Positions 1 to 7,240 of a DNA stretch of 64,000 nucleotides are shown here, piece after piece. A program made the translations under genes and the position numbers. Source of the DNA: Propioniciclava soli (GTDB lineage Bacteria > Actinomycetota > Actinomycetes > Propionibacteriales > Propionibacteriaceae); NCBI RefSeq assembly GCF_014858005.1, contig NZ_JACYOT010000005.1, positions 1 to 64,000 of the forward strand, written 5' to 3'. Every line of letters begins with the position of its first letter. Positions within the stretch are counted from its first letter, which is position 1. Under the pieces are notes generated by a model. It did no database searches and was not told where the DNA came from. It was given only the letters and a program-made list of their open reading frames with translations.

Positions 1-30
1 CTCACCTCGCCGCTACACCCTCAACTGTGA

Positions 31-56
31 TGAGCCCTTTTAGCGCGTCGGGCTCA
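31..56 (-). terminator. Possible hairpin at end of thymidylate synthase-like gene
   Basis: A 7-bp inverted repeat (TGAGCCC at 31-37, GGGCTCA at 50-56) with a 12-nt loop overlaps the stop codon of the leftward gene. No clear U-tract follows in the leftward direction, so termination is only a guess. Confidence 0.3.
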
Positions 57-1043
57 GTGCTGCAACCGTTGAGGTCGTTGGAGATATTCGCGCGCGGCGG
101 CGGCGAGCCGGCTGTCTCCAAGTTCAGCCAGCTTGTCGCCTAGGACCCCAGGTTCGGCTCCACTTTGCGCGGCCCAATATAGATCGATCATTCGAATGTA
201 TGCGAGCAGGAGCGGGTCGGTGAGGTTGCAGTCGAGCGCCGAGAGGTCTTGGCCAGAGCGGATGCTGGCCTCCAGTCGCAACCACTCGGTCCACGCCGCG
301 GAGGCGTCCTCCCAATCTGTGTCGAATTGCGGCGCCTGTGTCGCTCCGGACGCCGCCGGGCTCGGTTGATTGGCGAGAAGTCGTGAAGCCCGGTTGAAGT
401 GGCGCTCGTAGAGATGTAGGGAAGAGCTAAAAATGACCAGTCGCCCAGGCATGCATTGGAGCCACCGCGACATCACTTCAAGCAGTAGTGTCCACTCGAA
501 GGCGTTGATGCCTGAGAATCCCCACCAAATGTCAGTGCTGCGGGCGGCCACGTGGAGGTCGAGATGCCCATCCCTCATAAGGAAGTGAAGCCAGTTGTTG
601 CATGGGATATCTCGACTCTCGACGAAGTCGCGATCGGGATCGTAGATGCTCGCGACGGCACGGCGCGAGAGCGGATCTTTCCGGAGAATTTTCATAATCT
701 CCGCGAGTTGATCCACGCCGTTCCAATTTCGGAGACGGAGGCCGTACCCAGCGCGCCATGTAAGGCCATCATCCGAAAAGTCGACCGCGCGCTCTAGATA
801 GGCGGTGAGAAAGCTCAAGTCGTTTCGGCCTGCCAGCACCCACATGCTCTCCGCTATCGAGGCAAAAACGTTATTGTTTCGGTGGGGGAGTACAACGTGG
901 CGAGACCGAATGTCAGACACCTCGATGAGTCGCGCCCGCAGCTCCCGGGTCCGCTCTCCGCGGACCTCAACCGGGTCTCCAGAGTCAACAACGGCATCCA
1001 ACTCGGCTAAGAATGCCTGCTCCACATCTCGATAGACGGCCAC
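54..1043 (-). CDS. Thymidylate synthase family protein (accessory, possibly defence-linked)
   Basis: 329 aa with the thymidylate synthase fold signature. Visible are the Arg-pair segment (DPLSRRAVAS, about 124-133), the nucleophile Cys148 in DIPCNNWLHF, the phosphate-binding RSTD (about 169-171), Asn180 in GINAFEW, the HLY segment (LHLYERH), and Glu65 in AESMWVL matching the catalytic Glu of ThyA. All key residues are retained, so it should act on dUMP or dCMP, either methylating or hydroxymethylating. Sequence between motifs diverges from housekeeping ThyA and no DHFR gene is adjacent. The start is GTG, 6 bp after the kinase gene stop, so the two form an operon. The neighbouring TIR-like and SLATT genes make a nucleotide-signalling or DNA-modification role more likely than dTMP supply. 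Exact substrate unknown. Confidence 0.8.
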   Translation of the reverse strand: MAVYRDVEQAFLAELDAVVDSGDPVEVRGERTRELRARLIEVSDIRSRHVVLPHRNNNVFASIAESMWVLAGRNDLSFLTAYLERAVDFSDDGLTWRAGYGLRLRNWNGVDQLAEIMKILRKDPLSRRAVASIYDPDRDFVESRDIPCNNWLHFLMRDGHLDLHVAARSTDIWWGFSGINAFEWTLLLEVMSRWLQCMPGRLVIFSSSLHLYERHFNRASRLLANQPSPAASGATQAPQFDTDWEDASAAWTEWLRLEASIRSGQDLSALDCNLTDPLLLAYIRMIDLYWAAQSGAEPGVLGDKLAELGDSRLAAAAREYLQRPQRLQH

Positions 1044-1049
1044 CGCGCC

Positions 1050-1670
1050 TCATTGATTCTCAACTCGAGCAAGTCCGCGATTCAGAAGCGTCTGAGTTAC
1101 AAACGAGTGTGTCTCTTCTTCGTTCGCTTTCGGGACGACAACCGTGGACTTGGAGTATTCGTTCAAGAGTGCTCGATAGCCGTCCTGTACGCCCGGAACG
1201 TTGTTCGGGTCGAGATGGTGGGGTTCGAGAAAAACGAACACGATAGACGGCTTGATTGGTGACCAGATCGTGTCGATGAGTTCCTTGAAGCTCGTTTCAG
1301 GGAGTCCTGACTGCTTCACTGATCCGCCGCACCAGCCGTAAGCGAGGGTGGACCACCACCAACGATCCAGGATCAAAGATCGCGTCTCCGCAGCTCGCTT
1401 GAGATCGGGCACGGACTCCGCATGGCACGCGAGGTGCGCTAGCTGCTGGGCGAGGCCTGACGTGGGCTTCTCGTCAGGGGTCTCGCCCTCCAGTGCTCTG
1501 TACACACGTTCGGTGAACATAGTGAAGCCGCTTGGCATGTGAGCGAACACCGTGGACTTCTCGTCGAGCGAGCCACGGAGGCGGTTCAACTGAGTCGACT
1601 TACCAGTCTGATCGAGGCCCTCGAACACGATGACCGCACCGCGGCGGATGGTGAGATCAGTCTTGGCCAT
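1050..1670 (-). CDS. Thymidylate kinase-like P-loop nucleotide kinase
   Basis: 206 aa, the usual dTMP-kinase length. The Walker A FEGLDQTGKSTQ lies near residues 16-27 and the DR motif in LDRWWWSTLAYG matches the DRY/DRW segment of thymidylate kinases; a LID-type basic loop is not obvious. ATG at 1670 has GGAG six bases upstream; GTG at 1673 is the alternative. It is the first gene of the leftward operon, followed at once by the thymidylate synthase-like gene. The pair would make and phosphorylate a (modified) deoxypyrimidine nucleotide. It is divergent from the zinc-ribbon/TIR/SLATT arm across a gap of about 70 bp that must hold both promoters. Less GC-rich than the backbone, which suggests transfer. 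Confidence 0.8.
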   Translation of the reverse strand: MAKTDLTIRRGAVIVFEGLDQTGKSTQLNRLRGSLDEKSTVFAHMPSGFTMFTERVYRALEGETPDEKPTSGLAQQLAHLACHAESVPDLKRAAETRSLILDRWWWSTLAYGWCGGSVKQSGLPETSFKELIDTIWSPIKPSIVFVFLEPHHLDPNNVPGVQDGYRALLNEYSKSTVVVPKANEEETHSFVTQTLLNRGLARVENQ

Positions 1671-1738
1671 CACCAGCTCCTTCGCTCCGCCCAGCGTGGC
1701 TCCCGGGATGTGTTAGCGGTCAGCCCGAGCATCAAGCT

Positions 1739-2545
1739 ATGCGACAGAAGCGGGCTCACGAGGGAGGTGCAGCGGCGCGTCGCCTCGGCGAGCCGTGGCG
1801 CGAGCTCCCCGATGCCGGCCGCGGCTACCTGTCTGTCTACTTCTCTGAGCCCCTTGCCCGATGGCCAGTTCGCGAGATCACCCGACGTGCGGATAACAAG
1901 AGCGATCCAAACATCGAGACCGGAACATACGGCCTGTTCTCCACCTGCGAGCCGTCCATGCGAAATCGGATCGTTCTCGATGGCGCGGCCACCATCTTCT
2001 TCCTCACGACACGCAAGCCGCACCAGGGGAGAGTGATCTCCGGGTACTACCACGTTGGCTGGTACACGGAAGGCACCCAGGGTGCGGTTAACCGTGACTA
2101 CGCCCTCGCTGCCGACAACTTGCACTTCATAGACCCCATCCTCGCGAGCGATCTGCCAGAGCCGTTAGCAGCGATCTGTTCTCCGCAGTTCCGCACGATG
2201 AAACCGATCGATGTTGAGACTGTGGCGTCTCTTCGCCGGATATGCGACGAGCGCCCTGACCGCACGGCCGAATACTTGGGAGAAGTCGAGCGAGTCGAAG
2301 CGTTCGCGCGGGCTCGATCGGGCTACGCGTATCCGTCGTGGGGGCGGGAGGCTGGATTTTGCTGGGAAGATGCCCCCGAATACTACCAGACAGACGCTGA
2401 GCTCTCGAAGGTGCCCAACAGTTCCAGGAACCGCAAGTGGCGATGCCGAGAGTGCGGATATGTCATCAACAGCGGCGCACTGCTGAAGAAGTGTCCGTTG
2501 TGCAAGCAGATGGCAACGCTCGCTCCCACCGAGGAGGGCGCATGA
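1739..2545 (+). CDS. Uncharacterised protein with C-terminal zinc ribbon
   Basis: 268 aa. The last 35 residues form a rubredoxin-like zinc ribbon (Cys236, Cys239, Cys252, Cys255; CRECGY and CPLCKQ). The body has a conserved-looking block around residues 60-110 (TGTYGLFSTCEP, then GYYHVGWY) whose alternating strand pattern resembles PUA/EVE/ASCH-type folds that read modified bases; that resemblance is inference. The first 28 residues look poorly conserved, and ATG 1739 is chosen only because no better in-frame start exists; no good ribosome binding site is visible. It opens the rightward arm of the cassette and overlaps the TIR-like gene by 4 bp. Family not recognised with certainty. Confidence 0.65.
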   Translation: MRQKRAHEGGAAARRLGEPWRELPDAGRGYLSVYFSEPLARWPVREITRRADNKSDPNIETGTYGLFSTCEPSMRNRIVLDGAATIFFLTTRKPHQGRVISGYYHVGWYTEGTQGAVNRDYALAADNLHFIDPILASDLPEPLAAICSPQFRTMKPIDVETVASLRRICDERPDRTAEYLGEVERVEAFARARSGYAYPSWGREAGFCWEDAPEYYQTDAELSKVPNSSRNRKWRCRECGYVINSGALLKKCPLCKQMATLAPTEEGA

Positions 2546-3003
2546 CCCGTCGAGTCTTTATCAGTTACCAGCATGCCGATCAGATGAAAGCCCGTGGCTT
2601 GAACCTGATGACGTACAACAAGAACGTCAACGTTGACTTCACGGGACGGCACCTGCTCGATCCGGTGAAGAGCCAGGACGCGGATTACATCAGCCGAAAA
2701 ATCAAGGAGCGGATCAAAGGGTCATCGGCGACAGTCGTTCTCATTGGAAAAGATACCTCCCAAAGTGAGTGGGTTGAGAAAGAGCTCCAGTGGAGTAAGG
2801 AACAGGGAAAGGGCATCATTGGGATTCGTATCGATCCCGACGCCCCAGTCCCCGAAGGGTTGACAGAGTACGGCGCTGAAATTCTCGACTGGAACACTCC
2901 AGCAGATGTCAATCAGTTTGACGATGGCATCGAGCGAGCGATCGCAGCGACGAGCCGCGGCAGGTCGATGCCCACCAACACGATGAGTACATGCACGCGA
3001 TGA
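2542..3003 (+). CDS. TIR-like domain protein (ThsB/MTH538 type)
   Basis: 153 aa, almost wholly a TIR-like domain of the DUF1863/Thoeris-ThsB type. It opens with RRVFISYQHADQ, followed by VDF at 31-33, a helix before SSATVVLIGKDTSQSEWV (61-78), Glu81 in EKELQWS at the position of the TIR catalytic glutamate, and GIIGIRID. Proteins of this family cleave NAD or make ADP-ribose-derived signals in antiphage defence. The ATG overlaps the upstream stop as ATGA and GAGGAGG lies just upstream; a longer in-frame extension (from 2437) would only be shadow of the previous gene. It is translationally coupled to the SLATT gene, which suggests a signal producer paired with a membrane effector. Confidence 0.85.
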   Translation: MTRRVFISYQHADQMKARGLNLMTYNKNVNVDFTGRHLLDPVKSQDADYISRKIKERIKGSSATVVLIGKDTSQSEWVEKELQWSKEQGKGIIGIRIDPDAPVPEGLTEYGAEILDWNTPADVNQFDDGIERAIAATSRGRSMPTNTMSTCTR

Positions 3004-3923
3004 GCAGTCACAACAACTCCCGCGGGCCAGGGAAAATCACGTTGCCCGTTATCCACGATGCGGCAAGCGAAGCGTCAGGGCGCGGACAAACAGCGTACGT
3101 CCGACTAAGCGCCTCCCGGCTAGTTGCGCTTCTAATCGCAACGCTCGCCGCGGCGCTGGGCATTGCCATCGGAAGTTGCGACTTCTCTGGCCTTGTAGTG
3201 CTTCTCGCGTTCGTAGTAGCCGCACTAGCCGAATTAGCTCTGATCCGGTTTCAGCCCGAACGTGACTGGTACGCCGGACGCGCGGTCGCAGAGTCCACCA
3301 AGACGCTCGCATGGCGGTTCGCCGTCCAGGGAGAGCCCTTCGGTCCGACTCTCACTGAACAAGACGCTGAGGCACTGCTTCGAACCCGAGTCAGCGAAGT
3401 CTTGCATCGTGGCAAGGACCGAATCAACGTGGGTCCTGGCGATGCGGTGCTCACAGAGAGCATGCTCGATCTCCGTCGGTCTCCATTCTCCGAACGCAGA
3501 GACGCTTATCTCGAGCAAAGGACAGAAGAACAGCGCGCCTGGTACTCGTCCAACGCCCGGAAGAACGAGGTCCGTGCTACGGCGTGGCGTTATGTTCTTC
3601 TTCTTGGTGAGTTGTTGGCAATCGTAGCTGCTGCTCTTTCCCTAGGTCGCGACGAGCCGTTCGACTTCGCCGGCATCGTCGCTGCGTTCGTTGCAGGAGG
3701 AGCCGCCTGGCTGGCGATCAAGCAACACTCCCAACTGACCTCTGCGTACAGGGTGGCGGCAGGTGAACTGGCCGTTCAAGCAGATGTTCTCCGCGGGGTG
3801 AGCGCTGAGGACTGGCCGCAAGCGGTGGCGGATGCTGAGGAAGCGATCAGTCGGGAGCACACAATGTGGCTGGCAACCCGCGGCGAGGAGCCGTTGCCGC
3901 CTCCCCACATAAGCAGGGCTTGA
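3000..3923 (+). CDS. SLATT-type (DUF4231-like) membrane effector candidate
   Basis: 307 aa with two pairs of predicted membrane helices, about residues 41-59/62-82 and 197-215/223-240. The segment after the first pair (ERDWYAGRAVAESTKTLAWR, 87-106) and the charged linker before the second pair (EEQRAWYSSNARKNEV) match SLATT (SMODS- and SLOG-associating 2TM) proteins, which are thought to open pores when a nucleotide signal is sensed. ATG 3000 overlaps the TIR-like stop (ATGA); ATG 2991 is an alternative three codons upstream. Last gene of the cassette; the ISL3 element lies 38 bp downstream. Effector function is inferred from family and context. Confidence 0.75.
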   Translation: MSSHNNSRGPGKITLPVIHDAASEASGRGQTAYVRLSASRLVALLIATLAAALGIAIGSCDFSGLVVLLAFVVAALAELALIRFQPERDWYAGRAVAESTKTLAWRFAVQGEPFGPTLTEQDAEALLRTRVSEVLHRGKDRINVGPGDAVLTESMLDLRRSPFSERRDAYLEQRTEEQRAWYSSNARKNEVRATAWRYVLLLGELLAIVAAALSLGRDEPFDFAGIVAAFVAGGAAWLAIKQHSQLTSAYRVAAGELAVQADVLRGVSAEDWPQAVADAEEAISREHTMWLATRGEEPLPPPHISRA

Positions 3924-3953
3924 TCGAGACTTCGGTCGCAACATGAGGTCCGG

Positions 3954-3961
3954 GCATTGTG
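3954..3961. repeat. 8-bp target site duplication, left copy (ISL3-type IS)
   Basis: GCATTGTG directly abuts the left inverted repeat and is repeated exactly at 5450-5457. Eight bp is the usual duplication length for the ISL3 family. Confidence 0.9.
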
Positions 3962-5449
3962 GGCTCTTCGTACCTGCGGTGGGTGTGAGGGACTCGTTCG
4001 TGTGAGCTGAGGCCGGGAAGGGGTCGAGGCCTTTCAAGATCGGGAGCGACCAAGCCACCCGTTCCGGAAGGCCTCGACGGCGTCCGAGCTTACGGCGTGT
4101 TCTCGCGCGCGCTCTCGTCCCGATCCATCCGCTGATCCCTCGTACTGGGACCGCTGCGATCTGCTCGTCGGCCTGGACGGGTTCCAAGTCCTGGAGGTCG
4201 CCGAGCAGCCCGGCCGGATGAAGGTGGTGGTCGAGTCGACGCCGGTGCCGATGGGCCGCCTGACCTGCCTGCGGGGTTCTCGTCGGCAGCCGCGGTCGCC
4301 GCGACGTTGCCTTGATCGACGTGCACTGCTTCGGCCGCCCGGTCCGCCTGGTGTGGCGCAAGCGGACCTGGCGCTGCGCGGAGGACGCGTGCACCGGCAA
4401 AGCGTTCACCGAGCAGCACGCCGACCTGGCCCCGCCGCGCGCGCTGCTGACCACCCGGGCGGCCTGGTGGGCGGTCTGGCAGCTGCGCCGCGAGCAGGCC
4501 TAGGTCGCCGGGATCGCCGCCAGCTGGGCACGAGCTGGCGCACGGTGTGCGGTCGATCCGCCCCCTGCTGGAGGCGATGGCCGCCGACGAGACCCACTTC
4601 GCCGGCGTCACCTCCCTCGGCGTGGACGAGCACATCTGGCATTACGTCTCCACCAAGCCCGAGACCGAGGGCGGCCGGGGCCGCAAGGAGCTGACCGGCA
4701 TGGTTGACCTCACCGTGACTCCGACGGACGTGTCAGGGCCCGGCTGCTGGACCTGGTGCCGGGACGGTCGGGGAAGGCCTACGCCGACTGGCTGAACGCC
4801 CGCGGCGACGCGTTCCGCTCCCGAGTGCAGGTGGCCACCCTCGACCCCTTCAACGGCTACAAGAACGCATTCGACGACCAGCTGGAGGACGCCACCGCTG
4901 TGCTGGACGCCTTCCACGTCGTCAAGCTCGGCACCGACGCGGTCGACCGCTGCCGGCGCCGCGTCCAGGAGATCCACGGCCACCGCGGCCGCAACAACGA
5001 TCCGCTCTACGGCATCCGCACCACGCTGCGAGCCGGCGCGGAGAATGTCACCGACCGGCAGTGGGCACGGCTGCAGACCGCCTTCGACGCCGACGAGCGA
5101 CACCTTCCGGTGTGGCTGGCCTGGTCCTGCGCGCAGCAGCTCCGGTCGGCTTACCGGCACGAGCGCACAGCCGAGGGCCGCACGATCGCCGAGAAGGTCA
5201 TCGACTCCTTCCCGACCTGCCCCGTGCCCGAGATGGCTGCCTCGGCCGGACGCTGAAGCAGTGGCGTGAAGCGTTCCTGGCCTACCTCGACACTGACCGC
5301 GCCAGCAACGGCGGCACCGGAGTCGTCAACGGCCTCATCGAGCTCCACCGCCGCATCACCCGCGGCTTCCGCAACCGCAACAACTACCGGCTACACATGC
5401 TCCTGATCGCCGGCGGCCTATCCAGCCCCCACCTCAAGTAAGAAGAGCC
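3962..5449. mobile_element. ISL3-family insertion sequence, 1488 bp, decayed
   Basis: The ends are imperfect inverted repeats: GGCTCTTCGTACCTGCGGTG from 3962 inward and GGCTCTTCTTACTTGAGGTG reading inward from 5449, about 20 of 24 positions matching. An exact 8-bp direct repeat flanks the element, so it inserted as a unit and both ends are complete. Inside is a single transposase reading frame broken by several frameshifts and one nonsense codon. It sits 38 bp after the SLATT gene and so marks the right border of the accessory cassette. It cannot move by itself but could still be mobilised by a related transposase. Confidence 0.92.
4100..5441 (+). pseudogene. ISL3-family transposase, multiply frameshifted
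   Basis: The product can be followed across frames. A piece ending VLEVAEQPGRMKVVVE (to about 4260) continues in another frame as ALIDVHCFGRPVRLVWRK, reaches an in-frame TAG at 4501, then resumes as QLGTSWRTV, RSIRPLLEAMAADE and LGVDEHIW. It continues as PGRSGKAYADWLNARGDAFR, ATLDPFNGYKNA and DAFHVVKLG, and after a shift near 5245 as LGRTLKQWREAFLAY to RNRNNYRLHMLLIAGG. At least five frameshifts and one stop are needed. The catalytic DDE residues fall in separate pieces, so no active transposase can be made. The 5' limit is approximate. Confidence 0.9.
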
Positions 5450-5457
5450 GCATTGTG
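5450..5457. repeat. 8-bp target site duplication, right copy
   Basis: GCATTGTG immediately after the right inverted repeat, identical to 3954-3961. Confidence 0.9.
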
Positions 5458-5862
5458 GTGCTATCGAGGAATCGCAAGGGCGCCCAGACATCTGCGGCGG
5501 GTGGATTCGGTTCATAGCACGCCGCAAGTGGGTTCGAAGGTGCGGCTGAGCGCCCTTGACCCGGTCAACCCCGGCCCGCCTCGGAATCTCATGCGCGGAC
5601 CCAATCTGGGTGCCGCACGGTGGCGGAGCCCGTGGGGGTCAGCGGTGACAAGGTGATGAGGGATGCTCCTGCTGACCTTGCGAGCCTCCACTGAACGTCG
5701 TCTTCTCCGAATTCGGACGAGAGGCATTGGCGAGAGGGCTCGAAGCGGGGGCATCGCGGTTCCCTCCTGAGATGGTCTGTGGGTAGGGTGCGCGCGATCG
5801 GCCAGAGAAATGTCAGTGCCGGGTGCGATCGTGGAGGCATGCGGGAGCGGACGGAGGAAGAC
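5458..5862. other. Non-coding gap, nothing clear
   Basis: No convincing gene. The only structure is a 9-bp inverted repeat (CAAGGGCGC at 5475-5483, GCGCCCTTG at 5550-5558). The 3' part must hold the promoter of the membrane protein gene, but no clear -35/-10 pair stands out. Confidence 0.4.
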
Positions 5863-6636
5863 ATGCTGGGAGCGATCAGAGCGATCCCGGAGACGATCAA
5901 GAACTGGCGAGAGAACCGAGTCATGCTGTATCAACTCGTCACGGGAATCTCAGCAGCACTCGTGGTGACCGCGCTTGCCGGCGGGAATCGACCGTCGGAC
6001 TCCCTCGCGGCGGTCGCTCACGGGCTTGGGATCACCCCCGTCGCGAACTGGTTGAGCACGAACGCACCGCCGGTGCTGGCCGGGAGTAGTCCGACGGTGC
6101 AGTCGGTCGCATTGTCTGCTGTCCTGTTGCTCGTGGCTGGCATGGTGATCGTCCCGCTCTGGCTGGGTCGTCACGACGACAATCAGACGTTCAGCTATGA
6201 GCCCCTACGCCTGATTGGCTCACCGGCGGCATCCACAATCTGGATTCTGTTGCTCATCGCGGCGCAGCAAGGCGACATCATCTCGACGCTCCAGCGCTGG
6301 GCAGACACGGCTGTGGCGGCGGCAGGCTGGACGATCGCAGGGCTGCTTGTCTTCGGTGTGCTGCACCTCATCGCGAACCGTCACGGACTCGATGAGCTGA
6401 CCAAGATGCTGTTCTGGCCCGTGGCGGCCGTGGCGTATCGCGGTGGTTACGGGCTCTGCGCGACGATCCTGGCGATCGCCCTCGCGGCCATCTCCCTGCC
6501 GCTGTCGATGATCGGTTGGATGAGTGCGTTGGAGTCCGACCACAGCCGCAAAGCTCGCTCCGAGATGGCGCGAGTACGCGCCGAGGGCGCGACACAGCCA
6601 TCCGGTGCAGTAGCCGTACCGATCCGGCCCAGCTGA
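5863..6636 (+). CDS. Uncharacterised multi-pass membrane protein
   Basis: 257 aa from ATG 5863, chosen because GGAGGAAGAC gives a ribosome binding site at good spacing; ATG 5839 has GGAGG too close, and earlier in-frame starts lack any site. A basic N-terminus (IKNWRENRVMLYQ) is followed by about five hydrophobic segments: residues 20-40, 75-100, 120-140, 155-178 and 195-225. The cytoplasmic tail is charged and Pro/Ala-rich. No known motif is visible and I do not recognise the family. It stands alone between the IS and the DUF2249-P450 pair; a hairpin at 6667-6689 probably ends its transcript. Confidence 0.6.
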   Translation: MLGAIRAIPETIKNWRENRVMLYQLVTGISAALVVTALAGGNRPSDSLAAVAHGLGITPVANWLSTNAPPVLAGSSPTVQSVALSAVLLLVAGMVIVPLWLGRHDDNQTFSYEPLRLIGSPAASTIWILLLIAAQQGDIISTLQRWADTAVAAAGWTIAGLLVFGVLHLIANRHGLDELTKMLFWPVAAVAYRGGYGLCATILAIALAAISLPLSMIGWMSALESDHSRKARSEMARVRAEGATQPSGAVAVPIRPS

Positions 6637-6666
6637 ATCACTTGAACCCAGCGGCACAACGGCAAC

Positions 6667-6689
6667 GCCGCCGCGTAAAACGCGGCGGC
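6667..6689 (+). terminator. Hairpin downstream of membrane protein
   Basis: A perfect 10-bp stem (GCCGCCGCGT / ACGCGGCGGC) with an AAA loop lies 30 bp after the stop at 6636. No U-tract follows on the plus strand. Confidence 0.5.
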
Positions 6690-6955
6690 CTGTCGGCCCA
6701 CCAGGAGACGAGGCCCGTAGGCGGCTTGGGTGACCGCTTGTTCGATCGCCGCGACCGCAGAGTCGAGTTCTCGGACGGTGGGTGAGGAGATGCCGGTGAG
6801 GCGTCTGCCTGCTGGCCATCGCGACACGGCGTAGCGAGTCGCTTCCGGGACGGGCTTGAGGTGGATTAGTTACACGTAGATGTGTGAAAATAGCGCGTGG
6901 GCAGTTTGCAGCGCCGGACGCAGCCTGCCCGCCGAACCCAGATCGAGGAGACACC
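6690..6955. other. Intergenic region upstream of DUF2249 gene
   Basis: No gene with convincing coding character. Near 6870-6888 there is an offset inverted repeat (TTACACGTAGATGTGTGAA) loosely like an FNR/CRP-class half-site pair, about 70 bp before the DUF2249 start, followed by an A-rich stretch (GAAAATA). An operator is possible but weakly supported. Confidence 0.3.
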
Positions 6956-7240
6956 ATGACCGACCTGCCCATCATCGAGAAGGTCAGCTGCGGATGCGGC
7001 GACCACGACGAGGAGTTGCCCGTCCTCGATGCCCGGGTGATTCCGCATGCTCTCCGGCATGCGGCCATTCTTGGGGCGGTCGCGTCCCTCGCGCCGGGGA
7101 AGGCTCTCGCTCTGGTTGCCCCGCACAACCCCCTGCCCCTGTTGGCGCAGGTGAGGGAGGCCCACGGTGAAGCCATCGAGGTCTCCTACCTGGACGAGGG
7201 CCCGGAGGCCTGGACGCTCAAGCTCGCGCGCGTCCAGTGA
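6956..7240 (+). CDS. DUF2249 domain protein
   Basis: 94 aa. GAGGAGACACC before ATG 6956 is a good ribosome binding site; the frame stays open upstream to 6884 but has no site. The compact fold carries LDARVIPHALRHAAILGAV, SLAPGKALALVAPHNP and TLKLARVQ, typical of DUF2249 small proteins (TusA-like alpha/beta layout). A short Cys-rich stretch lies near residues 11-16 (SCGCGDHD). DUF2249 genes often sit with heme or nitric-oxide-related genes; here the stop overlaps the GTG start of a cytochrome P450 by 4 bp, so the two are cotranslated. Biochemical role unknown. Confidence 0.8.
   Translation: MTDLPIIEKVSCGCGDHDEELPVLDARVIPHALRHAAILGAVASLAPGKALALVAPHNPLPLLAQVREAHGEAIEVSYLDEGPEAWTLKLARVQ

Noticed and set aside
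54-1043. Host housekeeping thymidylate synthase thyA
   Set aside because: Partnered with a dTMP-kinase-like gene rather than DHFR, divergent sequence, and located in a low-GC accessory block with TIR/SLATT genes; not excluded, but less likely.
1670-2125. 151-aa open frame on the minus strand opposite the zinc-ribbon gene
   Set aside because: No family signal, no ribosome binding site, and it lies across the divergent promoter and an ORF with a clear zinc-ribbon end.
6667-6689. Integron attC site
   Set aside because: Simple symmetric hairpin without R/L box layout and no integron integrase.
6447-6827. 126-aa minus-strand frame overlapping the membrane protein end
   Set aside because: Spans a perfect hairpin and the 3' part of a more convincing gene; sequence shows no domain pattern.
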